Origin: Strobilurus pachycystidiatus
Taxonomy: Eukaryota > Basidiomycota > Agaricomycetes > Agaricales > Physalacriaceae
NCBI GenBank assembly: GCA_019915135.1
Contig: JAHLMK010000012.1
Location: forward strand, 372,001-436,000
Direction of reading: 5' to 3'
Length of the DNA stretch: 64,000 nt
This document shows positions 16,517-28,614 of the stretch, piece after piece. Each line of letters starts with the position of its first letter. The first letter of the stretch is position 1. Made by a program: the position numbers and the translations under genes. The notes beneath the pieces were generated by a model. That model was given only the letters and a program-made list of their open reading frames with translations, was not told where the DNA came from and did not search any database.

Positions 16517-19235
16517 ATGTCTTCAGATGAGAGCGGAAGCTTGAACGCAGGTGTTCCAGGCCCAAGTAATGAGCCAGTAAAGCAAAAACGCACCTTCGGA
16601 GCATGCAATCCCTGCAAGCGAAGGAAAAGTGAACATCACGTCTTCCACTCTACTGTCAGCTCATCGAATCACCTCTAGCGAAATGTTCATACTTCCTTGT
16701 ATCGATTTGTATATGGTGCTGACGATGTATAGGTGACAGTGCCCACATGCCTGATAACATATGTACCACCTGCCGTGCGCTCAGAATACAATGCGTACGC
16801 GAACCTCCTAAGGTCAGTGCTTCAAGTTCAAAACTACTTGACTTGGCCCTGCATCTAAATTCATGATAGAAGCGCAAAATAGCCACGTATGTCACTTTGT
16901 GTATCCCCGCGGAACCATTCCAGCAACAGTAATCCCTTCAGATCTGCCTATGTCTCGACGCTCGAAGAACGCGTCGAACACTTGCAAGCTATGCTGACAG
17001 AGGTAGTTGGTATTCAAACGCACTTAGACCGGAGGCTGATACGTACTCTTAGACCCAGAGACAGCTAGAAGGCCATGAAGCAAAAGCACCAGTGGCTGCT
17101 GCCGACGTGCCACCACAAGATGGTAGCGGAGACGGCATCGATGATGCAGCTGACCTAGAATATCTAGACCTCTTGTCACAGCTCAAGAGTGTCCACATCG
17201 ACGACGTACATGATTTCTACGTCGGACCATCGAGTAACTTATACTTCATACGCAAAGTGCTCCAGATGCAAGGGACAGCATTGAACGAGAAAATGAAATT
17301 GAAGGAACGAGGCTCAATTTGGGATATGTCCCCGGTATATATCTCTGTGATCTCAATCTATTGAATTTCCCTGACGATATTCATCAGTGGGAGCGCGCCA
17401 CGATAAACCACCATCATACGTTCACATTCCCAGATTCTCCTTTACTGGCCGAGCTCATGGACTTGTACTTTGCAAACACACATCGACAAATTCCTCTACT
17501 GCACGAGCCGACGTTCCGGCACAACGTCGCTTCTGGGCTTCATCTCTGTGACCGTCGCTTTGCTATGAACACCCTCCTTGTTTGTGCGTTGGGTTCGCGG
17601 ATGTCTGATGACCCCCGGGTCTTTATTCCCGGCGCACCCGAATACTCTGCAGGATGGCCTTGGTTCGCACAAGTGATCAGCGAAGTCAAATCTCCCTTTG
17701 AGCACCCCACGCTTCATGACGTACAACGTAGTTGTGTAAGGTGTTCGGTTGCCCTCTTTCTGCTCTCCAATAATAGTTTCACAGCTTTTGACGCTGTATC
17801 TCTCGGGCACGTCTTCGCTTCAGGCGGTGTGGCACGAAATTGGCGTTGGTCTACGGTACTGTCTTACGCTGGGCTACCAGCGCTATCGACCCGGCCCTCC
17901 AACACTGGAAGGCGAACAGAAGAAGAGAGCTTTTTGGTATGCTCAGTTTGGTATTTCGTCGTGTTCAGACTCATACGTTGTGACAGGTGTCTATATGTAC
18001 TCGATCAGCATCACTCCTTCTATCACGGAAAGCCTCCTTCTTATCGAGAGGAAGAGTAAGAACTTCTTCGTGCCAATTTTGAGCGGAAATCTGCTCAACT
18101 TCAAGCAGCTTCGATGTCGAGTTTCCTGTGGATTGCGATGACGAGTTTTGGGAAACGATGCCAATAGCGTTTGACCAGCCGAGGGACATACCGACACACG
18201 CCGTATATTTCCATCTCCACATCAAGCTGTGTCAAATCATGTCTTATGCCCTTCGTACGCTTTACTCCCTCCGCAAGGCGAAGCAGGCCAATGGACTTGT
18301 GGGCAATTGGGTGCAAGATCATGTGGCGATCCTGGACTCGATGTTGAACAATTGGTTCGAATCGATACCACCGCATTGTAAGTCGCCTGTGCCTTCTTGG
18401 GAGCTAAACTCACCTGAAACCGTAGTCCGTTGGGATTCCCAGAAAGATCCCAACCCGTTCATGGCCGAGTCGGTCTTATTGTATGCGACCTACTACTACG
18501 TTCAGATCCAGATACATCGTCCATTCATCAGTAAAGAGTCCTCTCTAACAGCATCGTCATGGGCACTATGTACTCATGCAGCGAGAACTTGTGCTCGGAT
18601 GATCGAAGTCTACCAGAGGCGGCGGGGGTCATCACCGAACATTGGTGTGAACGTGCGTGTCAATCTCTCATTGATATTTTTTTCGACCTTTCGACCCGCA
18701 ACCTAGATGGCGATCTTTTCAGCAGGGATAGTGTTGGCGCTCAACCTGGCGAAGCGCCTCAAAACTACTCCGGATGGCTTAGCAGGTCTTACACAGGACA
18801 CAGAGGGTATCCTTAGGTGCTATAGGGTCTTGCAGGTGTCATCGAAACGGTGGGCTTCTACGTTTTCTTTTCTTTCAAATACTGACGCAGCTCAAACTCA
18901 CTAGAAATAACGTCAGTGCCAGATTAATGTAACAGTCCTTGTCCTACTTCGCCGCACACCTCTGACCCGATTGCAGTGAAGCCCTTGCTGTATTGTCTCC
19001 TGTCCCTCCACCTCCCACGCCATTCCAATCGATCACGACGTCTGTTGCACCAACGCCCGACTTCATGCCAGACTTGATGGCCTCGATGATAAACGAACCT
19101 GCTACGTGGTCGTTCAGCGACATGGATTTCGGGTTCTTGCCGCCTGAATGCCCGGGGATAGATAGCGATGTGGATATGTACGACCCAGCTATGTTCGACG
19201 CGTCGGGGATCTATCCTGTCATTCAAACAGAGTGA
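16517..19235 (+). CDS. Zn2Cys6-type transcription factor, copy A
   Basis: This nuclear regulator combines a Zn2Cys6-like DNA-binding region with a fungal_trans (XlnR-like) middle domain. The start is MSSDESGSLNAG. The cluster reads ACNPCKRRKS in exon 1 and, after the first intron, DSAHMPDNICTTCRALRIQC. Only five of the six ligand cysteines are present: the third is missing with the only splice I can place. A coiled-coil linker (TLEERVEHLQAML) and an acidic spacer follow. The regulatory domain contains LLHEPTFRHNVASGLHLCDRRF, ALGSRMSDDPRVF and a CLYVLDQHHSFYHGKP motif that needs an intron. The C-terminus is Pro-rich and acidic (MDFGFLPPECPG), typical of activation regions. About nine introns are needed. 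It has two relatives in this window: copy B (same strand) and truncated copy C (opposite strand). Targets are unknown. Confidence 0.85.
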
Positions 19236-19717
19236 GTCGACCTTGCAACTCATTCCATCGACTGGGGATCTGATTCGGATGATCATTGAAGTGGTGGTAG
19301 CATGCATTGGCGGTCTGACTGGGTGGGAGGCACTTAAGGAAGATGCAATATACACGTTCGAGCACGCATACTGTGGCCTACAGCTTCCTATATTCAAATT
19401 GTATAGACGCTTCATGGCAGTGTCAATCCCGATCTGTCATGCTTGGGTCGAACGAAAAGCAAGCATACTTATGATAAGTACTACTCATCAACCGCCAGCC
19501 TACCACCAGCGACGACCTGCGACGACTGCTGTCGTTTTATGTGGGGCGGTAAATAGCGTCTTGAGGCTTCAATCTCCATTCTTTCATTCACAGTCGACGG
19601 TTCCAGATTCACTGAACATGGATTGGTTCAACAGAGTATATAAGACCTCGTGTTCAACACAAAGACGTAGCTAAACATCGAGAGTGTATCACTTTCCAAA
19701 ACTCAATGGTCAGTTTC
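19236..19717. other. Intergenic, convergent 3' ends
   Basis: About 480 bp lie between the stops of factor A and the NF-X1 protein. No gene is supported, and it probably contains both 3' UTRs. Confidence 0.45.
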
Positions 19718-22700
19718 TCAAATATCGTCTTCCCAATCCTCTGGCACGTCCAAATCAACATGCGCAGGGGCTGGCGCCGGCACTGGCAGTGGAGCTGCCA
19801 ACCGTGCCGCAGGAGGACGATATGGCTCTCCAACGCTCGCTGGCCGCAGAGGCTCCGCCACACGAGTCTGTTGCGCCTGTGGTGTTTCTGGACGACTGGT
19901 GCTACCACTGGCCGGCGTACTAGTAGCCCATCCTCTGAGTGCACCACCACTACTGCTACCACCCCCGCCACCGTTCGGTTTCTGAGCCTGAGCTCTAAGA
20001 TTCCCAAGCTTCCCCAAGTTCGGTCGAGGACCCATGCCCGAAGCAGAAATCTGAGCAGACAGGAGAGGAGATGGGATCCTCGTGTCGATCCGTCGGATGA
20101 GTTGGACGCTAGTGAACATGAGAATCGGATGAATTAGGTTTATAAGAGACATACCTTCGATGAGGCTCTTGGTCCACCATCTGCGTGTCCATTCGATACA
20201 CACCAGCAAGCTAGAGAGAAAGAAATCAGCCACATCCCAGCCATAACAATACATAGACCAACGAACCTCGATGACGAACTTCCTCCTCTCCATCGGCATA
20301 TGCGGAAGCACCTGCGTCTTCTTGCTCGACCGCACAAACTCCCCAAAAGCCTTCTCCACCACAAGAATGAACTTATCGTTCATCCTAGCAAATCCAAGCA
20401 GGTCATCGCTATACACCGGCGGCCCCCCTGGGTTCTTATTCGGGCTAATACCCAAGGCATCGGCCAGCCGCGCATTGCGCTTCGCGATCTCGCACTCCGT
20501 CGTGCACTTGATGACACCGTCGTTCCGTCCACCGGTATTGGTCGTGCTCCTACCACACCTAACGGACTGTTTGATCCTTCCGCACGGGCAGGACAGGGAG
20601 ATGATGGTCTGGCACGGCTCTTTCTCCGAGCAAGCAGACGGTGCGTGGCATGGTTCGGTGCATGGATGACGTCCAGGAAGGCTAAGCAAGAAACGAGAAT
20701 AAGCACCGGAATTCAGAGCAAATGAGTTTGAACAACGTACCAAGACTTCCTCGACTTCCCACAAGGCATCGTACAGGTTCCACACTCATCTGCATGGCAA
20801 ACCCTATCACAGTGGTGGAACCCACAGCCCAGGAGCTTCCCACACACAGTCCCACATCCAATCTTACTGCGATCCAGCGAGCACTTGACGTTCCCGACCA
20901 TCTTCGCACCGCAAGCGCACAGCTTCGTGGTCAACGCGGGGCAAGGCGGGCAGGAAGCGTCGTCTCCGTGGCATACATGCGGCGTCTTGGCATGGCCGCA
21001 CTCCGGGGGCGGGAATACGCAGGGATACGTGCATTGAATCTTGGTACCACAGGGAACAGGAGGCTCCAATACGGTACGGCCACAGAAGCAGATAGCCTGA
21101 TTAATCATGAGCGTCTTTGCTGATGTATTGCAAGACGGAAGACAAACCTCCTCGAACGAGCTCTGCAAGCACGGTGCACAAGGACCTCGATGGTCACGCT
21201 GCTCGCAGCGGTGATTTCCGCAAGTCAACGGCTTTCCACAGACGAGATCACACTCGTGCAACCCGCCCGGTTCTTCGCCGACATCAGCTGGGTCTATAAC
21301 GCGTCTCTTGCCCTTCGACTTTGCCGAGGCAAACGACGCAAGGGGGCAACATACTCTGTTGCATCGATGTCTGCCACAAGCGCGCAGCGCCGTGCATGGC
21401 TTGTCACAAAAGACTGGCGCCTCGATTGTGATCCCCGCCTCTTCATCCGTGACATGCAGATCACCGCACTTAATGGCGCGGCTCGTGCCGCCACATCTGC
21501 ACGGACGGGTGACAAGTTCTTGACAGGGTGGACACTCGCCCGTATGGCAGCGTGCTTGACAGAAGTGCTCGCATGTCCTGTGGGGCTTCTGACAAGGTGA
21601 TTTGCAAGTAGGGATGGGATCTTCGCAGCTAGTCCGAGCGGGGAAGTCTTGACCTATGCGTTTCTTGCCACAGGGACAGGTCTTGACTTTCGATGGCGAG
21701 AGTGGACATGTAGAGTCCGCGGACATGAGTGGATGGCAAGGTCTGTCGCAAGAGTGTTTGCCGCAGTCATAGGACCTAGTGAACGAAGGCTACATGAGAA
21801 CATTGTTGGAGTGGACGAAGACTGAGAGACATACCTTTGACACGGCTTTGTGCAAGACCATCTAAGATCTTCAACATGATGTCCTTCGTGCTCACACCCA
21901 TTCAGTCCAAACCACTTGTCGCCTACACCACAAAGGATCTGACGCGTATCGTTGCCGCACCAGCACTTCTGTTCAACGACCTCTTGGCAGTCATCGCAAG
22001 GACCTTGGTGACAAGGTCGCTGGCACTTGTGCTTGCCACAGTTAAGGTCTCGGTCGCAAGACTCTCCGCACGAAACCCTCGTATCCTCTCCACATCGAAC
22101 AGGAACGATTCGCTCTCGAGGACACCGACATGGGATCTCGAGCATAACCTTGCATGGTGGGCACGGACCGGGATGGCAAGACAATGGGCAAGGATGAGGA
22201 CAGCCATTTCTGGTCCTGCTGCACGGGTTTCCGCAAGAGTGAGGCGTGGCAAGCCTGGCGTTGGGTGACGGAGTAGAGCCACAGAAGCACCTGTAGCCGC
22301 CGATGAGCACGTTCCGCTTTCCTTGGCATCCGGGACAGCGCCATTCTCCGTCCCGCTCTTCTCCACGCGCGCGCCAGGCCTCCTTAATCTCCTTGTAGCT
22401 CTTCTCTGACCAGGAGCGGATGCACTTGAGATGGAAGGTGGTCCAACAGTATTGTGGCTCGCCGTCAATGACGGGGATCTGAGGCGAACAGCTCCAAGTA
22501 GGCTGCGCGGGATGGATGGAGCTGAAGCAGATGGGGCAGTCGGTGTATGGGGCGATGCTGAGTGAGCGAATCAGAGTGGAAGTGAGGTCGTCAGCGGCGG
22601 CGTCGGGGAGACGGTACTTTTCCCGCCTGGGCTTCTGAGACGAAGCGGCGTCAGATGGGTCAGTCAGGCCGGCATTAAACCGCCCGCCGCGACGCAAATT

Positions 22701-23039
22701 CTTAGGTTGAGACGGCACTTCGTCCGATGGAGGAGGTCTCTGCTTTGGCCGTGGTTTGCGATTGGCATTGCCGCCGCCGCCGCCGTCGGTGGTGCCAGAG
22801 GGACCGGGAGAGTTGCGATGCTCTCCATTGGCATTACCCCCCGCTGGTCGGCGCTTCGTCCGCACATGCGAAGGGCGACCGCCCTGGCTGGTGTTCTGAG
22901 TCTCTAGGCCTCCATTCCTAGCACCCGAGATTGGTCCGTCTGAAGCGGGCGTCGCGCTGATATCGCGTCGAGGACGTCGATTGCCGCCCCTGGGCCGTTG
23001 TCCTGTATCGTGCGGTGGAGGAGGATCTGATATGTCCAT
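19718..23039 (-). CDS. NF-X1-type zinc-finger protein (FAP1 family)
   Basis: This is the fungal member of the NF-X1 family. The yeast FAP1 member binds FKBP12 and human NFX1 binds DNA and acts in ubiquitin-related control; the role here is inferred. It has a long disordered Arg/Gly/Pro-rich N-terminus starting MDISDPPPPHDTGQ. A RING/PHD-like finger follows (TDCPICFSSIHPAQPTWSC ... FHLKCIRSW ... WRCPGCQ). A long array of Cys-rich NF-X1 repeats comes next, such as CGNPCSRTRNGCPHPCPLSC, CGKHKCQRPCHQGPC, CGRHRCNRVCC and CGFHHCDRVCHADEC. A C-terminal R3H-type segment contains FARMNDKFILVVEKAFGEF. The tail is Gly/Ser/Pro-rich and ends DVPEDWEDDI. At least five introns interrupt it. The stop is at 19718-19720. 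The protein is about 1,000-1,050 residues, a usual size. Confidence 0.9.
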
Positions 23040-23719
23040 GCACTGAGGGGGCTGTGTTGGCTGCGACGATGAAGTTGTCGGGGAGGGCGCGATAGCGTAC
23101 GGGATGAGCGAGGAGGAGTTCGGGATTTTCTGGTCACTCTTTGGGCTCTAGCTTAATATTCGGATGAGAAAAAGCACCGCATGATAAAGCAAACCGACGG
23201 TACCTGCTTTCTGACTCTTGACTCAGACACTGTCAAACCTCCGAGGCCGTACACCAAATGACTCGACGGCTACCGAGCCTTGGATTCCGTCACGGACGAT
23301 GGAAAAAAAGCAGAGAAAGTACAGTAGATGGTGGTTAATGAACAAGGTTGAATGCTTCGGCATCGACTATCACCGATTCAGGTTTCCCAAATCGGGCAAT
23401 GCGGCGGGCCAGTGCGCCCTGGCCGCCATGATCATGAGTGTGTTGCACAAGCTTCCAATTTACAGCAGAGATATCATTCGACAGAAACACGCCTTGAATG
23501 ACATGGGGCAACATCTAAATCTTCGTTTCGATTTTTACATTTCCCGCCGCCACCCCACCCTCGAGGCCTCAACTGCTGTAGTACTAGTTTGGTGGAAAGT
23601 TCGGAGGAGATTTTCATGTGAAGGGGTGACGTTTAACTGAATTTCTTCGTGCAATAGGGATGAGCAATCATCATAGGCAAGGCCCTCTGGAAAAGTCACG
23701 CCAGTTTCAAATCGAGGCT
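23040..23719. other. Intergenic, possible small ORF
   Basis: This 0.68 kb stretch holds the NF-X1 promoter and the 3' side of the F-box-like gene. A plus-strand frame from an ATG near 23300 to the TGA at 23638-23640 would encode about 113 residues beginning MEKKQRKYSRWW. It has no recognisable domain and no paralogue in the window, so I do not call it a gene. Confidence 0.3.
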
Positions 23720-25357
23720 TTACACGATAGCATCCTTCCCCGCCTGTGCTGCCGCCGCCAGTTCAGGACTCGCTTCCTTCAGAATATATCCTTCCATCCC
23801 ATCAGACACAAACTGTGAGAAGACGGTCTCAACCTCTTGTATACCCTCCTCGTCTTGGGCGTAATCAACTTCGACCCGCTTGAGCCTGGCAACACCTTCA
23901 ATACCAGACCGGCGTGAGGTAATCATGTCGGTGAAGGCTGTGGACAGAAGGACACCCTGTGCGTCCTTGAAAACGAGAGCCTCCAACGAAGGGGCAACCG
24001 GCCGATCCTTGGTCGCCACCAAAGTCGTACACAGCTCCGAGGCATTGACAGATTTTTGAAAGGTGATCTCCAAACGAGTGATGCTCTTCGTCTCCTCGAG
24101 CATTTGACAGAGTGCGGCGTTCTCCTCGGTTTCAGCATGGGTCATAGTGAGAGATAGGTCGGTGATGTTTTGACCATGTAAAACGATGAGAGATGATCCG
24201 GGGGTGGAGGAGAGCACGGCATCCAAGGGATCGTCTGAATGATATCGCAAGGTTTCGAGTCTGGGAAGAGTCAACTTCCCACAGAAATCCCGAATGGCTT
24301 GACCTGGACCGCGCAACACAAGAGAGCGTAGATGCGGCACTTCAAAGGGGGCCATTGTGGTAGCAGCCTCTTCCCCGAGGGTGATGATGGCCGATTGTAA
24401 ATCTTTGGTGATACTCAAGACACTGAGATTCATCCGGTTGTTGATGCGCAAATTGCCACCGCCAAGACTGTGATAATGCGTTAATTTGGCCCAGTGTAGG
24501 TGAACAGCCGTGAGTGAGAGGCTATCCGCGGAGATCACACTCCGCAGTTTCGGCGCCACACCAGCCTGTTGGAACAACGTGATATTACCGCCAGCCTCAC
24601 GCCCCAATGAGGAATCCTGGATATCCATCCTGATGCTCTCCAATACACCGAACGGAGCAGGGATGTCCTCAAACTGATTGTACACTTTCCACCGAATGTG
24701 AAAGTTCGCAGACCGCCATCGAGAACACGAGAGGAGAAGGATGGGAAATGCGCGATGAGTATTGAGCGATTCGTCGCTGCTGGAAAGATGGACAAACAGC
24801 TTGCGATTGGCGGAGCGGGACAGATAGAGGTTGAGGAGGTAGAAGGTCGCAATCGAATCTGGATATGAATCGAAAGCCAACGAAAGGTCCGTCCAAAGCC
24901 TAGACGTGGTTAAAGAGGCGGACCTCCAACTCGCGCAGACTTGGGAAACGACCCATGCCGGATATTTCATCGATAGACTGTCGTCGAAAGACCCTTCACG
25001 AAGCTGTTGGAATGTGGGAGGGGGTGTGGCTTCAGCCAGAGCAATGAATATTTCCGAAAGAATCTCCCGAGGTATGCCACGAGCTGGATTGAGAGTGCGC
25101 GAGAGATCTTGTATGGCTTTCTCGGAGTTTTGGTGCTCAACTTCGAGTACGGCTAGCTCGGCTCGCATCAAAGTAATACGCTGGGCGATCTGAGCCGAGT
25201 CATCTTGGAAGGACTTTAGCAGACCTCCCAGACTGTCTCTCTCAGCACCGAAGGGATAGTCGTTGCACTTTAGAAGCTCCGTTATCCGTTTGCTAACAGA
25301 TTCGGTGACCGCAGGCGGCGAATGGCGGGGATCATGACCGCACTTCGGACAAGACAT
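23720..25357 (-). CDS. F-box-like coiled-coil protein, copy 1
   Basis: This intronless coding region of 545 residues belongs to the large Agaricomycete F-box-like family, whose members are presumed SCF ubiquitin-ligase adaptors. It starts MSCPKCGHD, a short CxxC motif. A coiled coil follows near residues 50-85 (LMRAELAVLEVEHQNSEKAI), then the F-box-like core RGIPREILSEIFIAL ... VSQVCASWRSASLTTSRLWTDLS. The rest resembles leucine-rich-repeat strands used for substrate choice (FEVPHLRSLVLRGPGQ, LPRLETLRY, SITRLEI). A 5' UTR intron ending TTTCGCAG just before the ATG looks likely. It is a close paralogue of the gene at 53778-55412 on the opposite strand: same length class, same N-terminus, and long identical blocks such as DPLDAVLSSTPGSSLIV. 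The target is unknown. Confidence 0.82.
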   Translation of the reverse strand: MSCPKCGHDPRHSPPAVTESVSKRITELLKCNDYPFGAERDSLGGLLKSFQDDSAQIAQRITLMRAELAVLEVEHQNSEKAIQDLSRTLNPARGIPREILSEIFIALAEATPPPTFQQLREGSFDDSLSMKYPAWVVSQVCASWRSASLTTSRLWTDLSLAFDSYPDSIATFYLLNLYLSRSANRKLFVHLSSSDESLNTHRAFPILLLSCSRWRSANFHIRWKVYNQFEDIPAPFGVLESIRMDIQDSSLGREAGGNITLFQQAGVAPKLRSVISADSLSLTAVHLHWAKLTHYHSLGGGNLRINNRMNLSVLSITKDLQSAIITLGEEAATTMAPFEVPHLRSLVLRGPGQAIRDFCGKLTLPRLETLRYHSDDPLDAVLSSTPGSSLIVLHGQNITDLSLTMTHAETEENAALCQMLEETKSITRLEITFQKSVNASELCTTLVATKDRPVAPSLEALVFKDAQGVLLSTAFTDMITSRRSGIEGVARLKRVEVDYAQDEEGIQEVETVFSQFVSDGMEGYILKEASPELAAAAQAGKDAIV

Positions 25358-25547
25358 TTCCTGCGAAATTCGAATTGATTAGACAAAAGAGCACTCATCG
25401 CGACACTGAAGATTCGCGTACGTGCTGCTTGAAAGTGATACTCGGCGAGCTGCGAAAGTCGAGGAAGGAGTTGAAGACAATTGGAAGACAAAGTCTTTCA
25501 GAGTCTTTTTGAAATTCGAGCTCGGACGTTCGATCCGGACCACGTAC

Positions 25548-26142
25548 ATGACCCTGATGGCCCTCAAGGGATCGACATATAACCCCCGAAGGCCGCCACG
25601 AAATGCTCTTGTTACAGCCTTTACACTATCGACGACTGATTTCCCGAGGCAGAAGAAGAATACCAGCGCAGGCGGCGCCGCGTCCAGCACTGGGCAGAGG
25701 AAACCTCTCGACATCAGCATGAGGAAGAACTCATTAGTGGTGTTCCCTCTGCGACGGGATCACACAACCGTACGTCCTATAAATTTGAGTTGTTCATCGT
25801 CTTCTAACAGCTTGCTCATAGGCCGTAGGCAGCCGCGGATACCCATATCACTATCAGTCGACTGCTAGTGCATCATACCAGCACCCGTATCAGTCGCCCA
25901 GTGTGACTCCGGATCCAGCACCACCTTCGCCAGTTCAAGATCTCCGTGCGCTCATATGTGGTGGGCCTCCTACATCAACGCCACCACCACCACCTAAAAA
26001 GACGCTATCATCTCGCCTTGCTCGCAAAGGGACTAGAGAACGTTCCCTTCCGGCAGTCGACCACGCTCCTGATATGGTTGGTAAGGTCAGAGCGACCATT
26101 GGATGCAGTAGCGTATCTGTTCCGAGCGCTCAAGTTGGCTGA
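25548..26142 (+). CDS. Possible small Pro-rich protein
   Basis: A two-exon model would start MTLMALKGSTYNPRRPPR at 25548. It splices over a GTACGT...CTCATAG intron at about 25771-25823 and continues in frame to AVGSRGYPYHYQSTASASYQ. It then runs through a Pro-rich run (TSTPPPPPKKTLSSRLARKG) to the stop near 26142. The intron joins two open frames in the same phase, which is the main support. No domain is recognised. The gene would be divergent from the F-box-like gene upstream and convergent with the MYND protein. It could be a chance frame or a short secretion-independent regulator. Confidence 0.35.
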
Positions 26143-26226
26143 TGACTGATCAGCGAGGAATAGCTCAAGTACGGAGGTTCAGATAATATTCCTGTTCTAT
26201 ACAATGTCACTGCATCATCATTTATC

Positions 26227-28200
26227 CTAGTCAATACGTTCAGCACATTCCGAATGTTCAGGAGGCGCTTCGTCCGAGTTTTTGTTTTCGGCGCACTGAC
26301 ACGGCCGGCGGCGACAAACTGCGACATCCCAAGAACTACCCTCTGACGCCCAAGGCATCCTGTAATGCACCGACAAGACGCACCCACAATTTCCTTCGTC
26401 TCCCTCTGCCACTGTGACGTCCGGCCTTCTCGGAACAACAGTGTAGTCGACAGAATACATCAAGTCCTCCAAGCTTGCTCCAGGAGTCGCTCCTAGGACC
26501 TTATCTTCCCGATTAGAGAAACCGTTATGCCAGAGTTTATCGCCATATTGATGCTCGACGAGAGCACGGAAGTAGTTGGATTCCCAGTGCTTGTCGCTCA
26601 AAGGAACACACTCTCCACCTGTATAGTATCATTTCAGGTGTGGAAGTAGGCACGGAAAGATGGACTTGAACGTACGCAGGCGCTTCGCAGTGTCTTCACG
26701 ACAATTTGATCGATGTCCTTTCCAATCCGATTTTTGACACCTGTAGGAGCAGTAGATCGCTATCTGACAGCCAGAACAACGGCGTGTTGCGCCTTGGCGA
26801 GAACACTGCATGGATAACAGTGAGCGGCGAGCGTCAATGTGGAAAGAAGACATCGAACCTCAGTGAAGGCACAGCACCGGAACTCTCCGAGGTCGAGGTC
26901 AGATGTGAAGCAACTGACAGACTCCATTTCAGCTAGAAGTGAGTCCAAGGCGGGCTTGAGAGTGGGCAAAGCGAGGCTCTTTCGAACAAGACGCGGAATC
27001 GACGCAAAGGACGCTGTAACGAGGCGGAATATAGAAGGATGAACGATAAACTGCGAGATCGTCGCCAAAATCTCCGAAGCTCTTTGACAGAATGACGCAG
27101 AGTTCAAGGTGCAACACCATCGAAGAAGAGAGGGAATTAGACGATTTCGGAGTGCCTGTGCAATCCATCGCTGGCCTTCGTTCAGAGCGAAATCGATGTA
27201 GTCCAAGCAATGAATTAGGTTATCCCCGCAGCATCCGTCGCGGCAATCCGGGATGATGAGTTGGGGAAACAGAGCGCAAATCCAGTATAAGGAGCGATGA
27301 GTCAACAGCATGCGAGAGACCTTGGGAGAAGCGCGACTGATGGTGAGAAGGAGGTAGAGGGAATAATCGAACTCGTGCCCATGGAGCGTAGGTCGTGATA
27401 GGACGGTCCTGAGGCACGAGATTATGATTTCCTGTGGAAAAGAATCCCACGAATCCCGAGCGAGGAGATGAGCGGGCGTGCCTTCGTCTTGGAAGCGTGG
27501 AGCGGCCATTATAAAAATGGAAGTTATCGCATTGAAGAAGTCGTAGAGGTCGGGGATACTGGCAGAGTGGATCCAGGCTTTGAGCATCGGCTGCATAAGA
27601 CAGGGGAGTGTTGCAGAGCCAGGCACAAGAAGTATCATGCTGCTGAGCGAGGCAATGGTGTCTGTATCCGACTCGAAGGTGTAGGAATTATGGAGGATGT
27701 CCCGTAAATGTTCAAAAATATGCAAGACAGTGTCGGAAGGACGTTGAGAGACTCGTAGAAACTCTTCCACAAACCGACAGAGAAAGGCTTGAATCATCGG
27801 CCAAGCTTGTCTGACCGATTCGAGCTCCTTTGCGGTCCGGTAAGGACGCGACTTCATGCTGAACCATCGAAGGCAGGATACGATCATGTCGAGGGAGTCT
27901 TTGTCGTGCAAGGATACATCACGTTTGGACCAGTATTCGATGATTTCGCGAAGATGCGGAGAGAGCGACGGTTTCTCGCGTGTAAGTTCGATTAAATGTT
28001 CGATGGCAGCTCGTCCAGAGCTCGAGGCTTCCCGAGCATTGAGCTGTGTAGACACGCGTATTCAGACGACCATGAACCATGAACATGATTGGGATCACCT
28101 TGAGTTCCTCTACGTCATAGGTAGGCGTCGCTTTCAGTTTGGAAGGCATTTTGAGGAGAGCGGCCTTGGCTTGGAGTCGAAGAGAGCGTGCGGGAGACAT
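26227..28200 (-). CDS. MYND-type zinc-finger protein
   Basis: This protein has a long helical N-terminal region and a C-terminal MYND finger. It starts MSPARSLRLQAKAALLKMPS, then an intron (GTGATC...CTACACAG) joins VEELK to LNAREASSSGRAAIEHL. About 400 residues of armadillo-like helices follow. A second intron joins LGEFRCCAFTE to CSRQGATRRCSGCQIAIYCSYRCQKSDWKGHRSNC, which has the CxxC...C/H spacing of MYND fingers (protein-protein contact modules). A further intron leads to a last exon with HWESNYFRALVEHQYGD and a Cys-rich end (AVCRRRPCQCAENK). The family is large and mostly uncharacterised in mushrooms. I infer no specific partner. Length is about 580 residues. Confidence 0.78.
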
Positions 28201-28614
28201 GATGCGCAAAGAAACAAATGAATGACAAGAAAGAGGGGGAACTCGAAGCGGCCGCTGGTGATGGTGAGAGACAGAAGAGAAAGCGAGCCACATGGCCGCG
28301 TGACAAGGTAACAGGTTATGCCCCACATCAAATACTTACCTGCTCCCGAAGGGTTCCAAGTCTTGTGTTTTCATACTTCAGCTCCGATGGCTTGTCGTAC
28401 GTACTTTCAAAAGAATGTATTGTGGCCGATATCGCTGTTGTGGTTCAGGCTGGCAATTGAATGGCATCACTGTCAGCAGCCCTCGTTACTTACGTGCCGA
28501 CATCACGTTATTCCTATTTCGATCATCTCGGTGACATTAGCAAGCCCGGCCTTGCCTCCATCCACAACCTCGCCTTCTCTATCGACATAATACTTAGGCT
28601 AGACGGCGAACGAC
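28201..28614. other. Divergent promoter region
   Basis: About 410 bp separate the starts of the MYND protein (-) and Zn2Cys6 factor B (+), so both promoters must lie here. No clear TATA box or coding region was seen. Confidence 0.45.
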
